From positions 1-64,000 of the forward strand of contig CALEUX010000074.1 in NCBI GenBank assembly GCA_937920475.1: DNA of 64,000 bases. Direction: 5' to 3'. Positions 30,075-39,834 of the stretch are shown piece by piece. The DNA is from an uncultured Marinilabiliaceae bacterium (GTDB lineage: Bacteria; Bacteroidota; Bacteroidia; Bacteroidales; Marinilabiliaceae). Every line of letters starts with the position of its first letter. The stretch's first letter is position 1. The notes under the pieces were generated by a model, which was not told where the DNA came from, made no database searches, and saw nothing but the letters and a program-made list of their open reading frames with translations. A program made the translations under genes and the position numbers.

Positions 30075-30166
30075 TATGTTTGCAATCGAAAGATTCAAAC
30101 CTTTCCCTATAAGTCAGTGAAAAAAATCCAGAATGAAAAGGCCTTTAATCAGGCCTTTTTTCATTT
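30075..30166 (+). ncRNA. Candidate small RNA unit: TATGTTTG promoter element then terminator about 55-85 nt downstream
   Basis: TAnnTTTG at 30075-30082, TTTG at 30053-30056, hairpin AATGAAAAGGCCT..AGGCCTTTTTTCATT at 30132-30166, no ORF between. Confidence 0.45.
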
Positions 30167-30374
30167 ATTTTTTTGCCGAAAATATTAAATTTGCCACATG
30201 GTAATAAGTCAACAGTAAAAAGGCAGAAGTTTTTAGTTTAATAGTTTATAGTTTCTATCAACCAGGAGCTAATACCTAACAACAAACTTTTTACGCCTAA
30301 TTATGATTGACATACTTTGGTTTTTAGAGTCGCACCTTTCAAATGGTTTAGGAAAGCGGCTATTGTTCTTTAAA

Positions 30375-30449
30375 GGGTTGTTAGCTCAGTTGGTTTAGAG
30401 CATTACCTTGACAGGGTAGGGGTCACTGGTTCGAATCCAGTACAACCCA
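30375..30449 (+). tRNA. tRNA-Val(GAC)
   Basis: Cloverleaf GGGTTGT..GCTC..GAGC..TTACC TTGACAG GGTAG..ACTGG TTCGAAT CCAGT ACAACCC A; CCA not encoded. Confidence 0.95.
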
Positions 30450-30524
30450 CAAAAAAAGAGAGGTGCAAGGCTTGAAGTTATATTCAGAGCCTTGCGCCTT
30501 TTTAGTTAACTCTATGGTTGGTTA

Positions 30525-32552
30525 TTATTTTTGCAGTAAAGCCGATACTTTGTTGAAAACTGCTTCACCGGTAAACCCGAACTCTTTGTCGAGCACTTTG
30601 AATGGTGCCGAGAAACCAAATTGTTCTAATCCGGCAACCATGCCATTCTCACCGGTTAATCCTTCCAGAGTAACAGGTAAGCCGGCAGTGAGACCAAACC
30701 TTGGAATTCCTGCAGGTAGCACTTCAGCCTGGTAAGCTTTTGGCTGGTTACGGAACAATCCTTCTGATGGAACTGATACCACCTGAACTTTTAACCCTTT
30801 TTTCTCGCGAAGCATGGCAGCTCCTTCCAAAAGCGTTGATACTTCAGATCCGTTACCAATTAAAACAACATCGGGCACAGCCGAATCTTTAACAACAACA
30901 TAAGCTCCCTTTTTCACTTGTTGAGAAACTGAGTAGTTGTTACCCGGAAGGTTAACAATGTTCTGGCGCGATAATATTAAAGCAGTTGGTGTATGGGTGT
31001 TCTCCATAGCCATTTCCCAGGCTACGGTTGTTTCTTCGGCATCAGCCGGGCGAAGCACTAAAACACTGTTTTTACCACTGTGGTTTTTCAGTTTTTCCAT
31101 CAGGCGAATTTGTGCTTCCTGTTCAACAGGCTGGTGTGTAGGACCATCTTCACCAACACGGAAGGCATCATGTGTCCAAACATATTTTACTGGCAATTCC
31201 ATCAGCGCAGCCAAACGAACGGCTGGTTTCATATAATCGCTGAAAACAAAGAAAGTTCCACAAACCGGAATAACACCGCCATGAAGGGCCATACCATTGG
31301 CTACAGCAGCCATGGTTAACTCTGCCACACCCATCTGAAGGAATTTACCTGAGAAATCACCTTTGGTAAAGGCTTTGGTTTTCTTCAAAAATCCATCGGT
31401 TTTATCGGAGTTGGCAAGGTCGGCCGACATAACAATCATATTCTCAACCTGCTCGGCAAAGGCGGAAAGTACAGTGGCAGAGGCCGAACGGGTAGCATCG
31501 TTTTCTTTTTGTTTAATGGCGCTGAAGTCCATTTTAGGAGCTTCCTTACTGAAGAATGCCTTAAATTTAGCAGCCAGCTCAGGATTTTTTGCTTCCCATT
31601 CTTTTTGAACTGCTTTACGGTCAGCAACATATTTGGCTTTTTCGGCATTGGCTTTTTTGTAGTATTCAGCCACATCGGCAAAGATGCTGAAAGCATTGGC
31701 TGGGTCGCCGCCCAGATTTTTTATGGTTGCCTCGAGTGACGCGCCGGCATGGCTCAGCGGCTGGCCGTGGGTACTCACCTGACGTTCAAAATTGGTACCA
31801 TCAGCTTTTACAGCACCTTTACCCATAATGGTTTTTCCAATTATAAGCGAAGGACGGCTCTTATCGGCAATAGCATCTTTTAATGCCTTACGGATTTGGT
31901 CATGGTTATGGCCATCAATGGTGACAACCGACCAACCCCACGATTCGTATTTTTTGGCAGTGTCTTCGGTGGTTACGGCATTGGTTTCGGTCGATAGCTG
32001 AATGTCGTTACTATCGTAAAACATTACCAGATTGCCCAGTCCCAGATATCCTGCCAAACGGCCTGCACCCTGACTGATTTCTTCCTGAATACCACCATCA
32101 GAAATGAAAGTGTAAATATTGTGCTCCATCCAATTTCCGAACCTTTGGGCCAGAAAACGCTCGGCAATAGCGGCACCTACAGCCATGGTATGTCCTTGTC
32201 CGAGTGGACCTGAGGTGTTTTCCACACCGCGCTCAATATCAACCTCAGGGTGTCCCGGAGTTGGACTTCCCCATTGGCGGAAGTTTTCAAGTTCGCTCAT
32301 GGAGTAAGTTCCTGTAAGGGCCAGAATGGAGTATAACATGGGCGACATATGGCCCGGGTCGAGGAAAAACCTGTCGCGGTTTACCCAGGTGCGGTCAGCA
32401 GGGTCGTAGTTTAAAAACTCGGAGAAAAGAATGTGAACAAAATCGGCTCCTCCCATTGCTCCGCCGGGGTGTCCCGAGTTCGCTTTTTCTACCATGGCCG
32501 CTGATAAAATTCGAATATTGTCTGCAGCTCTTTGTGAAATCTGATTGCTCAT
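30525..32552 (-). CDS. tkt: Transketolase
   Basis: 'EKANSGHPGGAMGGADFVHILFSEFLNYDP', 'LGQGHTMAVGAAIAERFL', 'FVFSDYMKPAVRLAALMELPVKYVWTHDAFRVGEDGPTHQPVEQ'. Confidence 0.97.
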   Translation of the reverse strand: MSNQISQRAADNIRILSAAMVEKANSGHPGGAMGGADFVHILFSEFLNYDPADRTWVNRDRFFLDPGHMSPMLYSILALTGTYSMSELENFRQWGSPTPGHPEVDIERGVENTSGPLGQGHTMAVGAAIAERFLAQRFGNWMEHNIYTFISDGGIQEEISQGAGRLAGYLGLGNLVMFYDSNDIQLSTETNAVTTEDTAKKYESWGWSVVTIDGHNHDQIRKALKDAIADKSRPSLIIGKTIMGKGAVKADGTNFERQVSTHGQPLSHAGASLEATIKNLGGDPANAFSIFADVAEYYKKANAEKAKYVADRKAVQKEWEAKNPELAAKFKAFFSKEAPKMDFSAIKQKENDATRSASATVLSAFAEQVENMIVMSADLANSDKTDGFLKKTKAFTKGDFSGKFLQMGVAELTMAAVANGMALHGGVIPVCGTFFVFSDYMKPAVRLAALMELPVKYVWTHDAFRVGEDGPTHQPVEQEAQIRLMEKLKNHSGKNSVLVLRPADAEETTVAWEMAMENTHTPTALILSRQNIVNLPGNNYSVSQQVKKGAYVVVKDSAVPDVVLIGNGSEVSTLLEGAAMLREKKGLKVQVVSVPSEGLFRNQPKAYQAEVLPAGIPRFGLTAGLPVTLEGLTGENGMVAGLEQFGFSAPFKVLDKEFGFTGEAVFNKVSALLQK

Positions 32553-32918
32553 GTTTCTTGGTTGTATTTGTGGTTATTTGTTTAATTCTGATAATCAGAC
32601 AAGTGTGCTAACTCTTCGGCAGTGCTGAAGTGTTCTATTCCAGCCTGTTCTGCCTAATATTTTATGATGGTAAAAATATACTTTTTTTTTCACATGGAGA
32701 TATTTTAAATAAGGTATTGGTAAAATGGAACTTGCATGATACTTTTGACATGGCAAGAGATAAGGCCGAAGGCGGAAGTTTTTAGTTCTCAGTTCATGGT
32801 TTCAGGCATAGCGAAGTCCCGGGAATTGGGAAAAATTCAAAATTACCAGGAGCTAAAAACTAAAAACTAATACTTAACAGCTGGTTATCAGGCTTTTTAA
32901 TGATTTAAATTGAACACA

Positions 32919-34046
32919 ATGAAGATAGTAGCCGACGATAAAATTCCATTTTTGAAGGGTGTGCTTGAGCCTTTTGTAAAAGAGGTAAAATACTTGCCCG
33001 GAGCTGATATTTCAAAAGCAGATGTGGCGGATGCCGATGCGCTCATTGTAAGAACCAGAACTGGCTGCAATGCTCAATTACTGGAAGGTACCGCTGTTAA
33101 AATGGTAGTGACGGCCACCATCGGAACCGACCATTTTGATATTCCCTGGCTCGAAAAAGCCGGAATTGAATGGCGCAATGCTCCGGGTTGCAATTCCGGT
33201 TCGGTGCGTCAATATATCGGCTCTGTGTTGTCGTTGCTGATTGAACAGGGGTTTGATTTGCGTAAAGCTACAATTGGTGTTGTTGGTGTGGGGATGGTGG
33301 GTTCAAAGGTGGCGCAAATTGCCGGTGCACTTGGTATGCGGGTTTTACTGAACGACCCGCCACGCCAACGTCGTGAGGGAAGTGGGGAGTTTGTAAGCCT
33401 TGATACAATTTTGAAAGAGTCAGACATTGTAACGTTTCATACGCCCCTTGAAACTGAAGGAGAAGATGCTACTTTTCATCTGTTCAATAATAAATCGCTC
33501 GAAAAACTGAAACCGGGCGCTATAATTATAAATTCATCTCGGGGCGAAGTTACCTGTACCAAAGCTTTATTAAAGGGGCTGAGTTCGGGCGTTATTTCCA
33601 AGGCAGTATTGGATGTTTGGGAAAACGAGCCCAATATTTCCAGAGAGTTGCTTGATAAAGCATGGATAGCAACACCGCATATTGCCGGCTATTCGGCCGA
33701 TGGTAAAGCCAATGGAACTTCAATGTCGGTTCAGGCTATCAGCCATCGTTTTAACCTGGGACACGACAGCTGGGAGCCGCAATCGGTGCCCGAACCATCA
33801 AACACAATGATTACAATTGATTGTCGGGGCCTTCATCCCTGCCAAGTGGCCGCTAAAGCTATATTGCAAACCTACAATGTTTTGGATGATGATGCGCGTC
33901 TTCGGGCCAATCCACATCAGTTTGAGAAACAGCGGGGCGATTATCCACTGCGACGTGAATTTGGCATTTGGAAAGTGAACCTGATAAACGGTACAACCGA
34001 CATTTCTGAAATGATTAAGTCGATTGGTTTTAAATTGATTAGCTAA
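32919..34046 (+). CDS. pdxB: 4-phosphoerythronate dehydrogenase
   Basis: 'MKIVADDKIPFLKGVLEPF', 'VTATIGTDHFDIPWLEKAGIEWRNAPGCNSGSV', 'GVVGVGMVGSKVAQIAGALGMRVLLNDPPR'; ATG at 32919 preferred over TTG at 32910. Confidence 0.95.
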   Translation: MKIVADDKIPFLKGVLEPFVKEVKYLPGADISKADVADADALIVRTRTGCNAQLLEGTAVKMVVTATIGTDHFDIPWLEKAGIEWRNAPGCNSGSVRQYIGSVLSLLIEQGFDLRKATIGVVGVGMVGSKVAQIAGALGMRVLLNDPPRQRREGSGEFVSLDTILKESDIVTFHTPLETEGEDATFHLFNNKSLEKLKPGAIIINSSRGEVTCTKALLKGLSSGVISKAVLDVWENEPNISRELLDKAWIATPHIAGYSADGKANGTSMSVQAISHRFNLGHDSWEPQSVPEPSNTMITIDCRGLHPCQVAAKAILQTYNVLDDDARLRANPHQFEKQRGDYPLRREFGIWKVNLINGTTDISEMIKSIGFKLIS

Positions 34047-34049
34047 GCC

Positions 34050-34769
34050 TCACGATAACTGGTGGAGGGCGTTGTAGTCTTTCACAACGGTTAATAATAA
34101 ATTGCGGTCGTTTAAATCGCTCGTAATGCTGGCTTTTTCGCAAATGGCACTGCGGGTGTTTTTTACAAGTTGTGCGGTGGTAGTGTTATAGCCATTTTTA
34201 TAGCTAACAGCCAAAACTTCCCTCACCACTTGAATGTCCTTATCGCCCAAAAGTTGAACCTGGGGAAATTTTATTTCGTAGGTTTCTTCAATTTCAGTCC
34301 AGATGGTGTTTTCAAGTTTTCCCTGTTTGTTAATTTTTAACACGGTTGTAGAGGCGGCCAAATCACCAAGGCGTTGTCCTTTGCCATTGATAATAATAAC
34401 CAGAATGGCCACAGCGCCGCCTAAAAGCAAAATATCAATAAGCTGAAAAATCCACCGGATAAAGCATGAGCCAATGGTAAGTTGCGAGCCATCGGTTTTA
34501 ACCACCCGAATGCCCATTATCATTTTACCAAGGCTTTGACCACTAAAGAAAATCTCAAAAAGCAAATGATAAAACAAAACCGGAAGGAAAAGCAGGAGCA
34601 TCCACTCCGAAAAGCCAAAGGCGGTTAGTGATATAACCAGACTAAAAATCAATGAGGTAAGCCCTAAAATGATTATGTCCAGAATATAAGCCAGAATTCG
34701 GTCGGCAACACTGGCAATTTTGAATTCGAGCGTTACGTTTTGGGATGTGCTAAGATTAAAAGTTTCCAT
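34050..34769 (-). CDS. RDD family membrane protein
   Basis: 'ASVADRILAYILDIIILG', 'GQSLGKMIMGIRVVKTDG'. Confidence 0.88.
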   Translation of the reverse strand: METFNLSTSQNVTLEFKIASVADRILAYILDIIILGLTSLIFSLVISLTAFGFSEWMLLLFLPVLFYHLLFEIFFSGQSLGKMIMGIRVVKTDGSQLTIGSCFIRWIFQLIDILLLGGAVAILVIIINGKGQRLGDLAASTTVLKINKQGKLENTIWTEIEETYEIKFPQVQLLGDKDIQVVREVLAVSYKNGYNTTTAQLVKNTRSAICEKASITSDLNDRNLLLTVVKDYNALHQLS

Positions 34770-34896
34770 GTTTGACTGGATTTTTTATAAATATTGTTAC
34801 CAGCGCCTCAAAATTAATAAAAAAAAACGCTTCTTTTATTTTGATTTGGTATATTCAAGGTCTGAAAAACCCTATGGAATTTTGATACTATAGAAG

Positions 34897-35877
34897 ATGA
34901 AGGAGATTTCATTCATCAAAATGAATAAAAAAAGGTGGAAAGACCTGGAAACCCAAATTCACCGGAAGGAGAATATTAATCCTGATGATTTGGCCGATAG
35001 TTTTATTCAGTTAACCGATGACCTTTCGTATGCCCGGACTTTTTTCCCGGAGTCGACCATTATTCAATATTTGAATGGATTAAGCGCAAAAACCCATGCT
35101 TTAATTTATCGCAATAAAAAAGAAAAAGCTTCACGATTGCGTACTTTCTGGACCACAGAACTACCGCTTGCCCTTTACGAGGCCCGACGTGAGTTTTTCT
35201 GGTCTTTGGTTATTTTCCTGGTGGCCGTTGTTATTGGTGGCATTTCTGCCTGGCACGACGACAATTTTCTGCGTATAATTTTGGGCGATAATTATGTTAA
35301 TACCACCCTCGATAATATTGAGAAAGGCGACCCCATGGCCGTATACCGCAGCATGGATCCGGTTCCCATGTTTTTAATGATTACTTTTAATAACATCTAT
35401 GTGTCGTTTGTGGCATTTCTGTTTGGAATGTTTACAGCCGCCGGTACCGGGTTTATTTTATTGCGAAATGGCATTATGCTGGGTGCTTTTCAGGTGTTTT
35501 TTATGAAAAAATCATTGGCTACTGTTTCATCGCTGGCTATTATGATTCACGGCACCATTGAACTATCGGCCATAGTTCTGGCAGGAGGTGCAGGTATTCT
35601 TTTGGGAAACAGTCTTTTGTTTCCTGGAACTTATTCGCGGTCTGTATCTTTTAAGAAAGGGGTTTTACGAGGCACTAAGATTCTGTTGGGGCTGGTACCT
35701 TTTTTTATTATTGCAGGCTTTCTCGAAAGCTTTATTACCCGCAATTACAACACCATGTCGGTAACTGCTAATTTGCTGATTATTATAGTTTCTATGTTTT
35801 TGATTTTGGGTTACTTTGTAATTTACCCACGTTATGTTTATTTAAACTCTAACCATAAAGAAAAGAAATATGAGTAA
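34897..35877 (+). CDS. SpoIIM-like (stage II sporulation protein M family) membrane protein
   Basis: 'FFWSLVIFLVAVVIGGISAW', 'FNNIYVSFVAFLFGMFTAAGTGFILLRNGIMLGAF', 'IHGTIELSAIVLAGGAGILLG'. Confidence 0.88.
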   Translation: MKEISFIKMNKKRWKDLETQIHRKENINPDDLADSFIQLTDDLSYARTFFPESTIIQYLNGLSAKTHALIYRNKKEKASRLRTFWTTELPLALYEARREFFWSLVIFLVAVVIGGISAWHDDNFLRIILGDNYVNTTLDNIEKGDPMAVYRSMDPVPMFLMITFNNIYVSFVAFLFGMFTAAGTGFILLRNGIMLGAFQVFFMKKSLATVSSLAIMIHGTIELSAIVLAGGAGILLGNSLLFPGTYSRSVSFKKGVLRGTKILLGLVPFFIIAGFLESFITRNYNTMSVTANLLIIIVSMFLILGYFVIYPRYVYLNSNHKEKKYE

Positions 35878-36727
35878 ACCTTTAGTTGTTTTAGAGAAAG
35901 AAAGAGATTTCACAGATATTGTGAATGGTACTTTTTCTTTTATATCGCAGGAATACAAGCCTTTATTAAAAGTGATTCTGCTTTATGCCGGTTTGCCAAT
36001 TATTGCTGTATCAATAGCTACGGCTTTATATACCGATAGCTCTTTCTCCGGTATTTTTTCATTATTTAAAGGAAATGTTCAACCGCAGCAACCTGATTTT
36101 GTTTTGTTGCTCATTATGTATGGGTTAATGTTTATAACCGCTTATCAAATTTCGGGTCTTGTGGCAGCTTATTTTGCCGAATATAAAGAAAAGGGACACG
36201 GTAATTTTACAGCAGCCGATGTTTGGAGTCGGTTTATGTCGCGAATTGGCACTTTTTTATTGGTAAGCATAGTAACGCTACTAATGATGATATTTGGTTT
36301 TGCACTTTGCATTTTTCCGGGAATTTACCTGATGGTTCCGCTGTCGTTAACCATTACCATTCTGTTTCTTGAGGATACTGATTTGAGCCAGTCCATCGAC
36401 CGAAGTTTTCGCCTGATAAGTAATAACTGGTGGATAACTTTTGCCATTATTCTGGTGGTTGGACTTATTGTTTCAATGGTGAGCACTATTTTTTCAGTAC
36501 CTGCTTTCATCATTATTTTTGTTCAGGGATTTTTAGCTGCAACTAAAGAAGGGTCGGCCGATTATCAGTCTTTACCAGTGATAATATCGATGGTGATTGG
36601 TACTGTTGGACAGTATCTGATTTATGGTATCAGTTACGTAACCATAGGCCTTCAGTATTTTAATCTTAAAGAGCAAAAAGACCAAACATCGTTGTTTAAA
36701 AAGGTTTCTGAAATTACAAATGACTGA
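35870..36727 (+). CDS. Multi-pass membrane protein of unknown function
   Basis: Several predicted TM helices; 8-nt overlap with upstream gene. Confidence 0.75.
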   Translation: MSKPLVVLEKERDFTDIVNGTFSFISQEYKPLLKVILLYAGLPIIAVSIATALYTDSSFSGIFSLFKGNVQPQQPDFVLLLIMYGLMFITAYQISGLVAAYFAEYKEKGHGNFTAADVWSRFMSRIGTFLLVSIVTLLMMIFGFALCIFPGIYLMVPLSLTITILFLEDTDLSQSIDRSFRLISNNWWITFAIILVVGLIVSMVSTIFSVPAFIIIFVQGFLAATKEGSADYQSLPVIISMVIGTVGQYLIYGISYVTIGLQYFNLKEQKDQTSLFKKVSEITND

Positions 36728-37475
36728 TAAAAAGGAAGACTTTAGTTGGAGCCGGACTTTAATATTGCTGTTCTTTTTTCAGATGGCTGTTTTTACTACC
36801 GCCTTCCCGGAAGAACGACAGGTGGAACCGTGGGATTCTGACTCACATGTGGAATATCGCGAGCCGCCTACAGATGTTATTGAGACGTATAAAAATGATA
36901 AAAACTTTGATTACGACCGAAGCCAGCAAAAGATTAGTCTTTTAGGGCGAATTCTTCAGAAAATAGCCAGTTGGCTGGTTCAGGGTTTAGCGCAGCAATC
37001 CTGGATTTTATATTTATTTGGAGGACTTGGAATCATTTTGTTGCTCCTGTTGATTCTCAGAATTTTGGATATCCCAATTTCGGGTTTGTTTTCTTTTTCG
37101 CGTGCCAGCGCTGTTTCTCCGTTAGATATGGTGCATCCGGCAGAAGGAATGTCGCAACAGGAACTTGATAAACTTTTCCAGATGTACCGGAGCAATGGTG
37201 CTTATCGTGAAGCGGTTCGTGTTTTGTACCTGATATATTTAAAAACACTGCACCAGAGAGGTGTAATCCGTTTGAAGATGAATAAAACCAATCGTGATTA
37301 CGGCCGTGAGATTAAAGATGAATTGGGGCAGCAGAGTTTCAGGCAACTGTCGAAATTATACAATTATGTTTGGTATGGGCAGTTTAACGTGTCGCATCAT
37401 GAGTTCTATGCCATCGAAAAGGAGTTTGTTAAGGTAGGTTTACCGGGAATTTCAAAATCGGAGGCAAATGGCTAA
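36720..37475 (+). CDS. DUF4129-like domain protein
   Basis: Signal and TM segments, C-terminal 'YREAVRVLYLIYLKTLHQRGVIRLKMNKTNRDYGREI'. Confidence 0.75.
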   Translation: MTDKKEDFSWSRTLILLFFFQMAVFTTAFPEERQVEPWDSDSHVEYREPPTDVIETYKNDKNFDYDRSQQKISLLGRILQKIASWLVQGLAQQSWILYLFGGLGIILLLLLILRILDIPISGLFSFSRASAVSPLDMVHPAEGMSQQELDKLFQMYRSNGAYREAVRVLYLIYLKTLHQRGVIRLKMNKTNRDYGREIKDELGQQSFRQLSKLYNYVWYGQFNVSHHEFYAIEKEFVKVGLPGISKSEANG

Positions 37476-38664
37476 GCAGAAATCAAATAAAGCACTTATG
37501 GTGGTATTGGCAATTGCTTTTATAGCATTTGTGGTGGTTGCCGTGTTTGCTCCTAAGCCTGTTGATTGGAGTTTAAGTTTTTCCAAGCGGCACGACCGTC
37601 CCTTGGGCAATAAGCTGGTTTATTCTGTTTTGCCGGATCTTTTTCCTGGTCAGAATCTGGTAACCATGCATTCAAAGCTAAATGCCTTTTTAGAAGGAAC
37701 CATTCCGTTAAACACAAATTTTATTTTTATAACCAACAGGTTTTATCCCGACTCCGTGGAAACCGCAGAGATTTTAAAAATTATTGAAGCCGGAAATAAT
37801 GTGTTCGTTGCTGCAGAAAATTTCTCGCCTGAATTTATTAAGCCAATTCATCTGAAACAGGTTGTAATGCCGGTTATGGATTTTTCTTTGCCCATTGATT
37901 CCATAAATTTTAACTACTCTAACCGACAGCTAAAAACAGCTTTCGGGTATTGGTTTAAAAAAGGAATCAGTAATAATTATATAGCTGCCTACGATAGCAC
38001 CCGAACCACCGTTTTGGGATACAACCAGAATGGAAAAACCAATTTTATCAGGATAAAAATAGGAGAGGGTTACCTTTACCTCAACAGTAATCCTACAGCA
38101 TTTACCAATTATCAGTTATTGTCGGGCAACAACAGTGAGTATATTTTTAAATGTTTGTCGTATTTGCCCGTGGCATCAACTGTTTGGGACGAATATCACA
38201 AGCCGGGCGGGATGCTTGTTGGCTCAGAATTGGCCTACATACTGAACGATCGTGCTCTTAGAATGGCCTGGTATATTTTACTGTTTGGTGTACTGGTTTA
38301 TTTTATATTTAAGGGAAAACGTCGCCAAAGAGTCATTCCGGTTGTTGAGCCACCTAAAAACACGTCCCTTGAGTTTATTGAAACGGTGGGGCGGTTGTAT
38401 TTTGTAAAACACGACCATCGGGGCATTGCACGCAAACGCTTTATTTTCTTTCTGGATTATCTGCGAACCCGCTACTTTGTTGATACATCGGTTCGCGATA
38501 GTAAATTGATTGAGGATGTTTCGAAAAAATCAGGCATTGCCGAACGTACGGTTGCTGCCTTGTTTAAAGTGGCCGGCAACCTCGAAAAGGTAAATTATAT
38601 TTCGCAGGAAGACCTGCAACAATTTAACCGTCAAATAGAATATTTTTATAAAAACTGTCGCTGA
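37468..38664 (+). CDS. DUF4350-like domain protein
   Basis: N-terminal TM, 'DRPLGNKLVYSVLPDLFPGQ' and position between DUF4129-like and MoxR genes. Confidence 0.75.
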   Translation: MAKQKSNKALMVVLAIAFIAFVVVAVFAPKPVDWSLSFSKRHDRPLGNKLVYSVLPDLFPGQNLVTMHSKLNAFLEGTIPLNTNFIFITNRFYPDSVETAEILKIIEAGNNVFVAAENFSPEFIKPIHLKQVVMPVMDFSLPIDSINFNYSNRQLKTAFGYWFKKGISNNYIAAYDSTRTTVLGYNQNGKTNFIRIKIGEGYLYLNSNPTAFTNYQLLSGNNSEYIFKCLSYLPVASTVWDEYHKPGGMLVGSELAYILNDRALRMAWYILLFGVLVYFIFKGKRRQRVIPVVEPPKNTSLEFIETVGRLYFVKHDHRGIARKRFIFFLDYLRTRYFVDTSVRDSKLIEDVSKKSGIAERTVAALFKVAGNLEKVNYISQEDLQQFNRQIEYFYKNCR

Positions 38665-38665
38665 T

Positions 38666-39673
38666 ATGGAACAGAATAATATGGACAATTTACAGGATGA
38701 AAACCCGCTGTTCGAAAACCGTTTGAAAGTTGAAGAACTGAATCATGTGGCCTTTCGCATCCGCAACGAAATAGGAAAAGTTATTGTTGGGCAGGACCGT
38801 GTTTTGGATTTGCTGCTCACTGCCTTATTAGCCAATGGGCATGTGCTGATTGAAGGTGTGCCCGGCGTTGCAAAAACCATGATTGCCAAACTGCTTTCGA
38901 AAACCATCAGCACCGGGTTTTCACGCATTCAGTTTACCCCCGACTTAATGCCATCTGATGTTTTGGGAACTACGGTGTTTAATGCCGCCAAATCAACATT
39001 TGAATTTAACAGCGGGCCTGTTTTTTCAAATATGATTCTTATTGATGAGGTTAACCGGGCCCCGGCTAAAACCCAATCGGCATTGTTTGAAGTAATGGAA
39101 GAGCGACAGGTAACCATTGATGGCACTACGCACCCTATGGCATCGCCGTTTATTGTTTTGGCCACTCAAAACCCGGTGGAACACGAAGGAACTTATCGTT
39201 TGCCCGAAGCGCAGCTCGACCGGTTCCTTTTCAAAATCAACATCGATTATCCATCAATCGACCAGGAAATAACCATTTTGCAGAATGCCAACGAGCGTGG
39301 CAGTCGCAAAGAAGTTGATGAGGTATGTCCGGTAATTACCGAAAGCGAATTGTTTAAATACCAGGAGATGGTTAATAATGTACTGGTCGATCATCAGCTG
39401 TTGCATTATATTGCTGCCATTATTGAAAAAACCCGCAATAACAACGCCCTTTATTTGGGTGCCAGTCCTCGCGCTTCGCTGGCCGTGCTTAAAGCATCAA
39501 AGGCATTTGCCGCCCTTGAAGGACGCGACTTTGTTACACCCGAAGATATAAAAGAGGTGGTTTTCCCGGTTTTAACGCACCGTATTATTTTATCGCCCGA
39601 AAAAGAGATGGAAGGCGTGAAACCCGAAGCTGTTATACGTCAGATTGTTGATAGCATTGAAGTGCCGAGGTAG
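38666..39673 (+). CDS. MoxR-family AAA+ ATPase
   Basis: 'VGQDRVLDLLLTALLANGHVLIEGVPGVAKTMIAKLL', 'LIDEVNRAPAKTQSALFEVMEERQVTIDG'. Confidence 0.95.
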   Translation: MEQNNMDNLQDENPLFENRLKVEELNHVAFRIRNEIGKVIVGQDRVLDLLLTALLANGHVLIEGVPGVAKTMIAKLLSKTISTGFSRIQFTPDLMPSDVLGTTVFNAAKSTFEFNSGPVFSNMILIDEVNRAPAKTQSALFEVMEERQVTIDGTTHPMASPFIVLATQNPVEHEGTYRLPEAQLDRFLFKINIDYPSIDQEITILQNANERGSRKEVDEVCPVITESELFKYQEMVNNVLVDHQLLHYIAAIIEKTRNNNALYLGASPRASLAVLKASKAFAALEGRDFVTPEDIKEVVFPVLTHRIILSPEKEMEGVKPEAVIRQIVDSIEVPR

Positions 39674-39834
39674 AATATGAAACGGTAAGATTATTAGATG
39701 ATAGATGGATAGACTAGATATTTAGGATTATCTTGATAGATGGGTTATCTGATTATCTAAAGGAAAATCTAAACAGCATCATAGTTTCAACTATAACTGA
39801 ATTGTAATTAAAAGTAATTGTTATCTGCCAACTG

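Noticed and set aside
13658-30449. Idea that the mannan locus is an island integrated at tRNA-Val
   Set aside because: I could not find a duplicated tRNA 3' end near the far border, and there is no integrase.
39676-39790. AT-rich TAGATGATAGATGGATAGACTAGAT intergenic stretch as another family 1 copy
   Set aside because: Similar word composition but lacks the AACTGTTTAAATTTA terminus; left unassigned.
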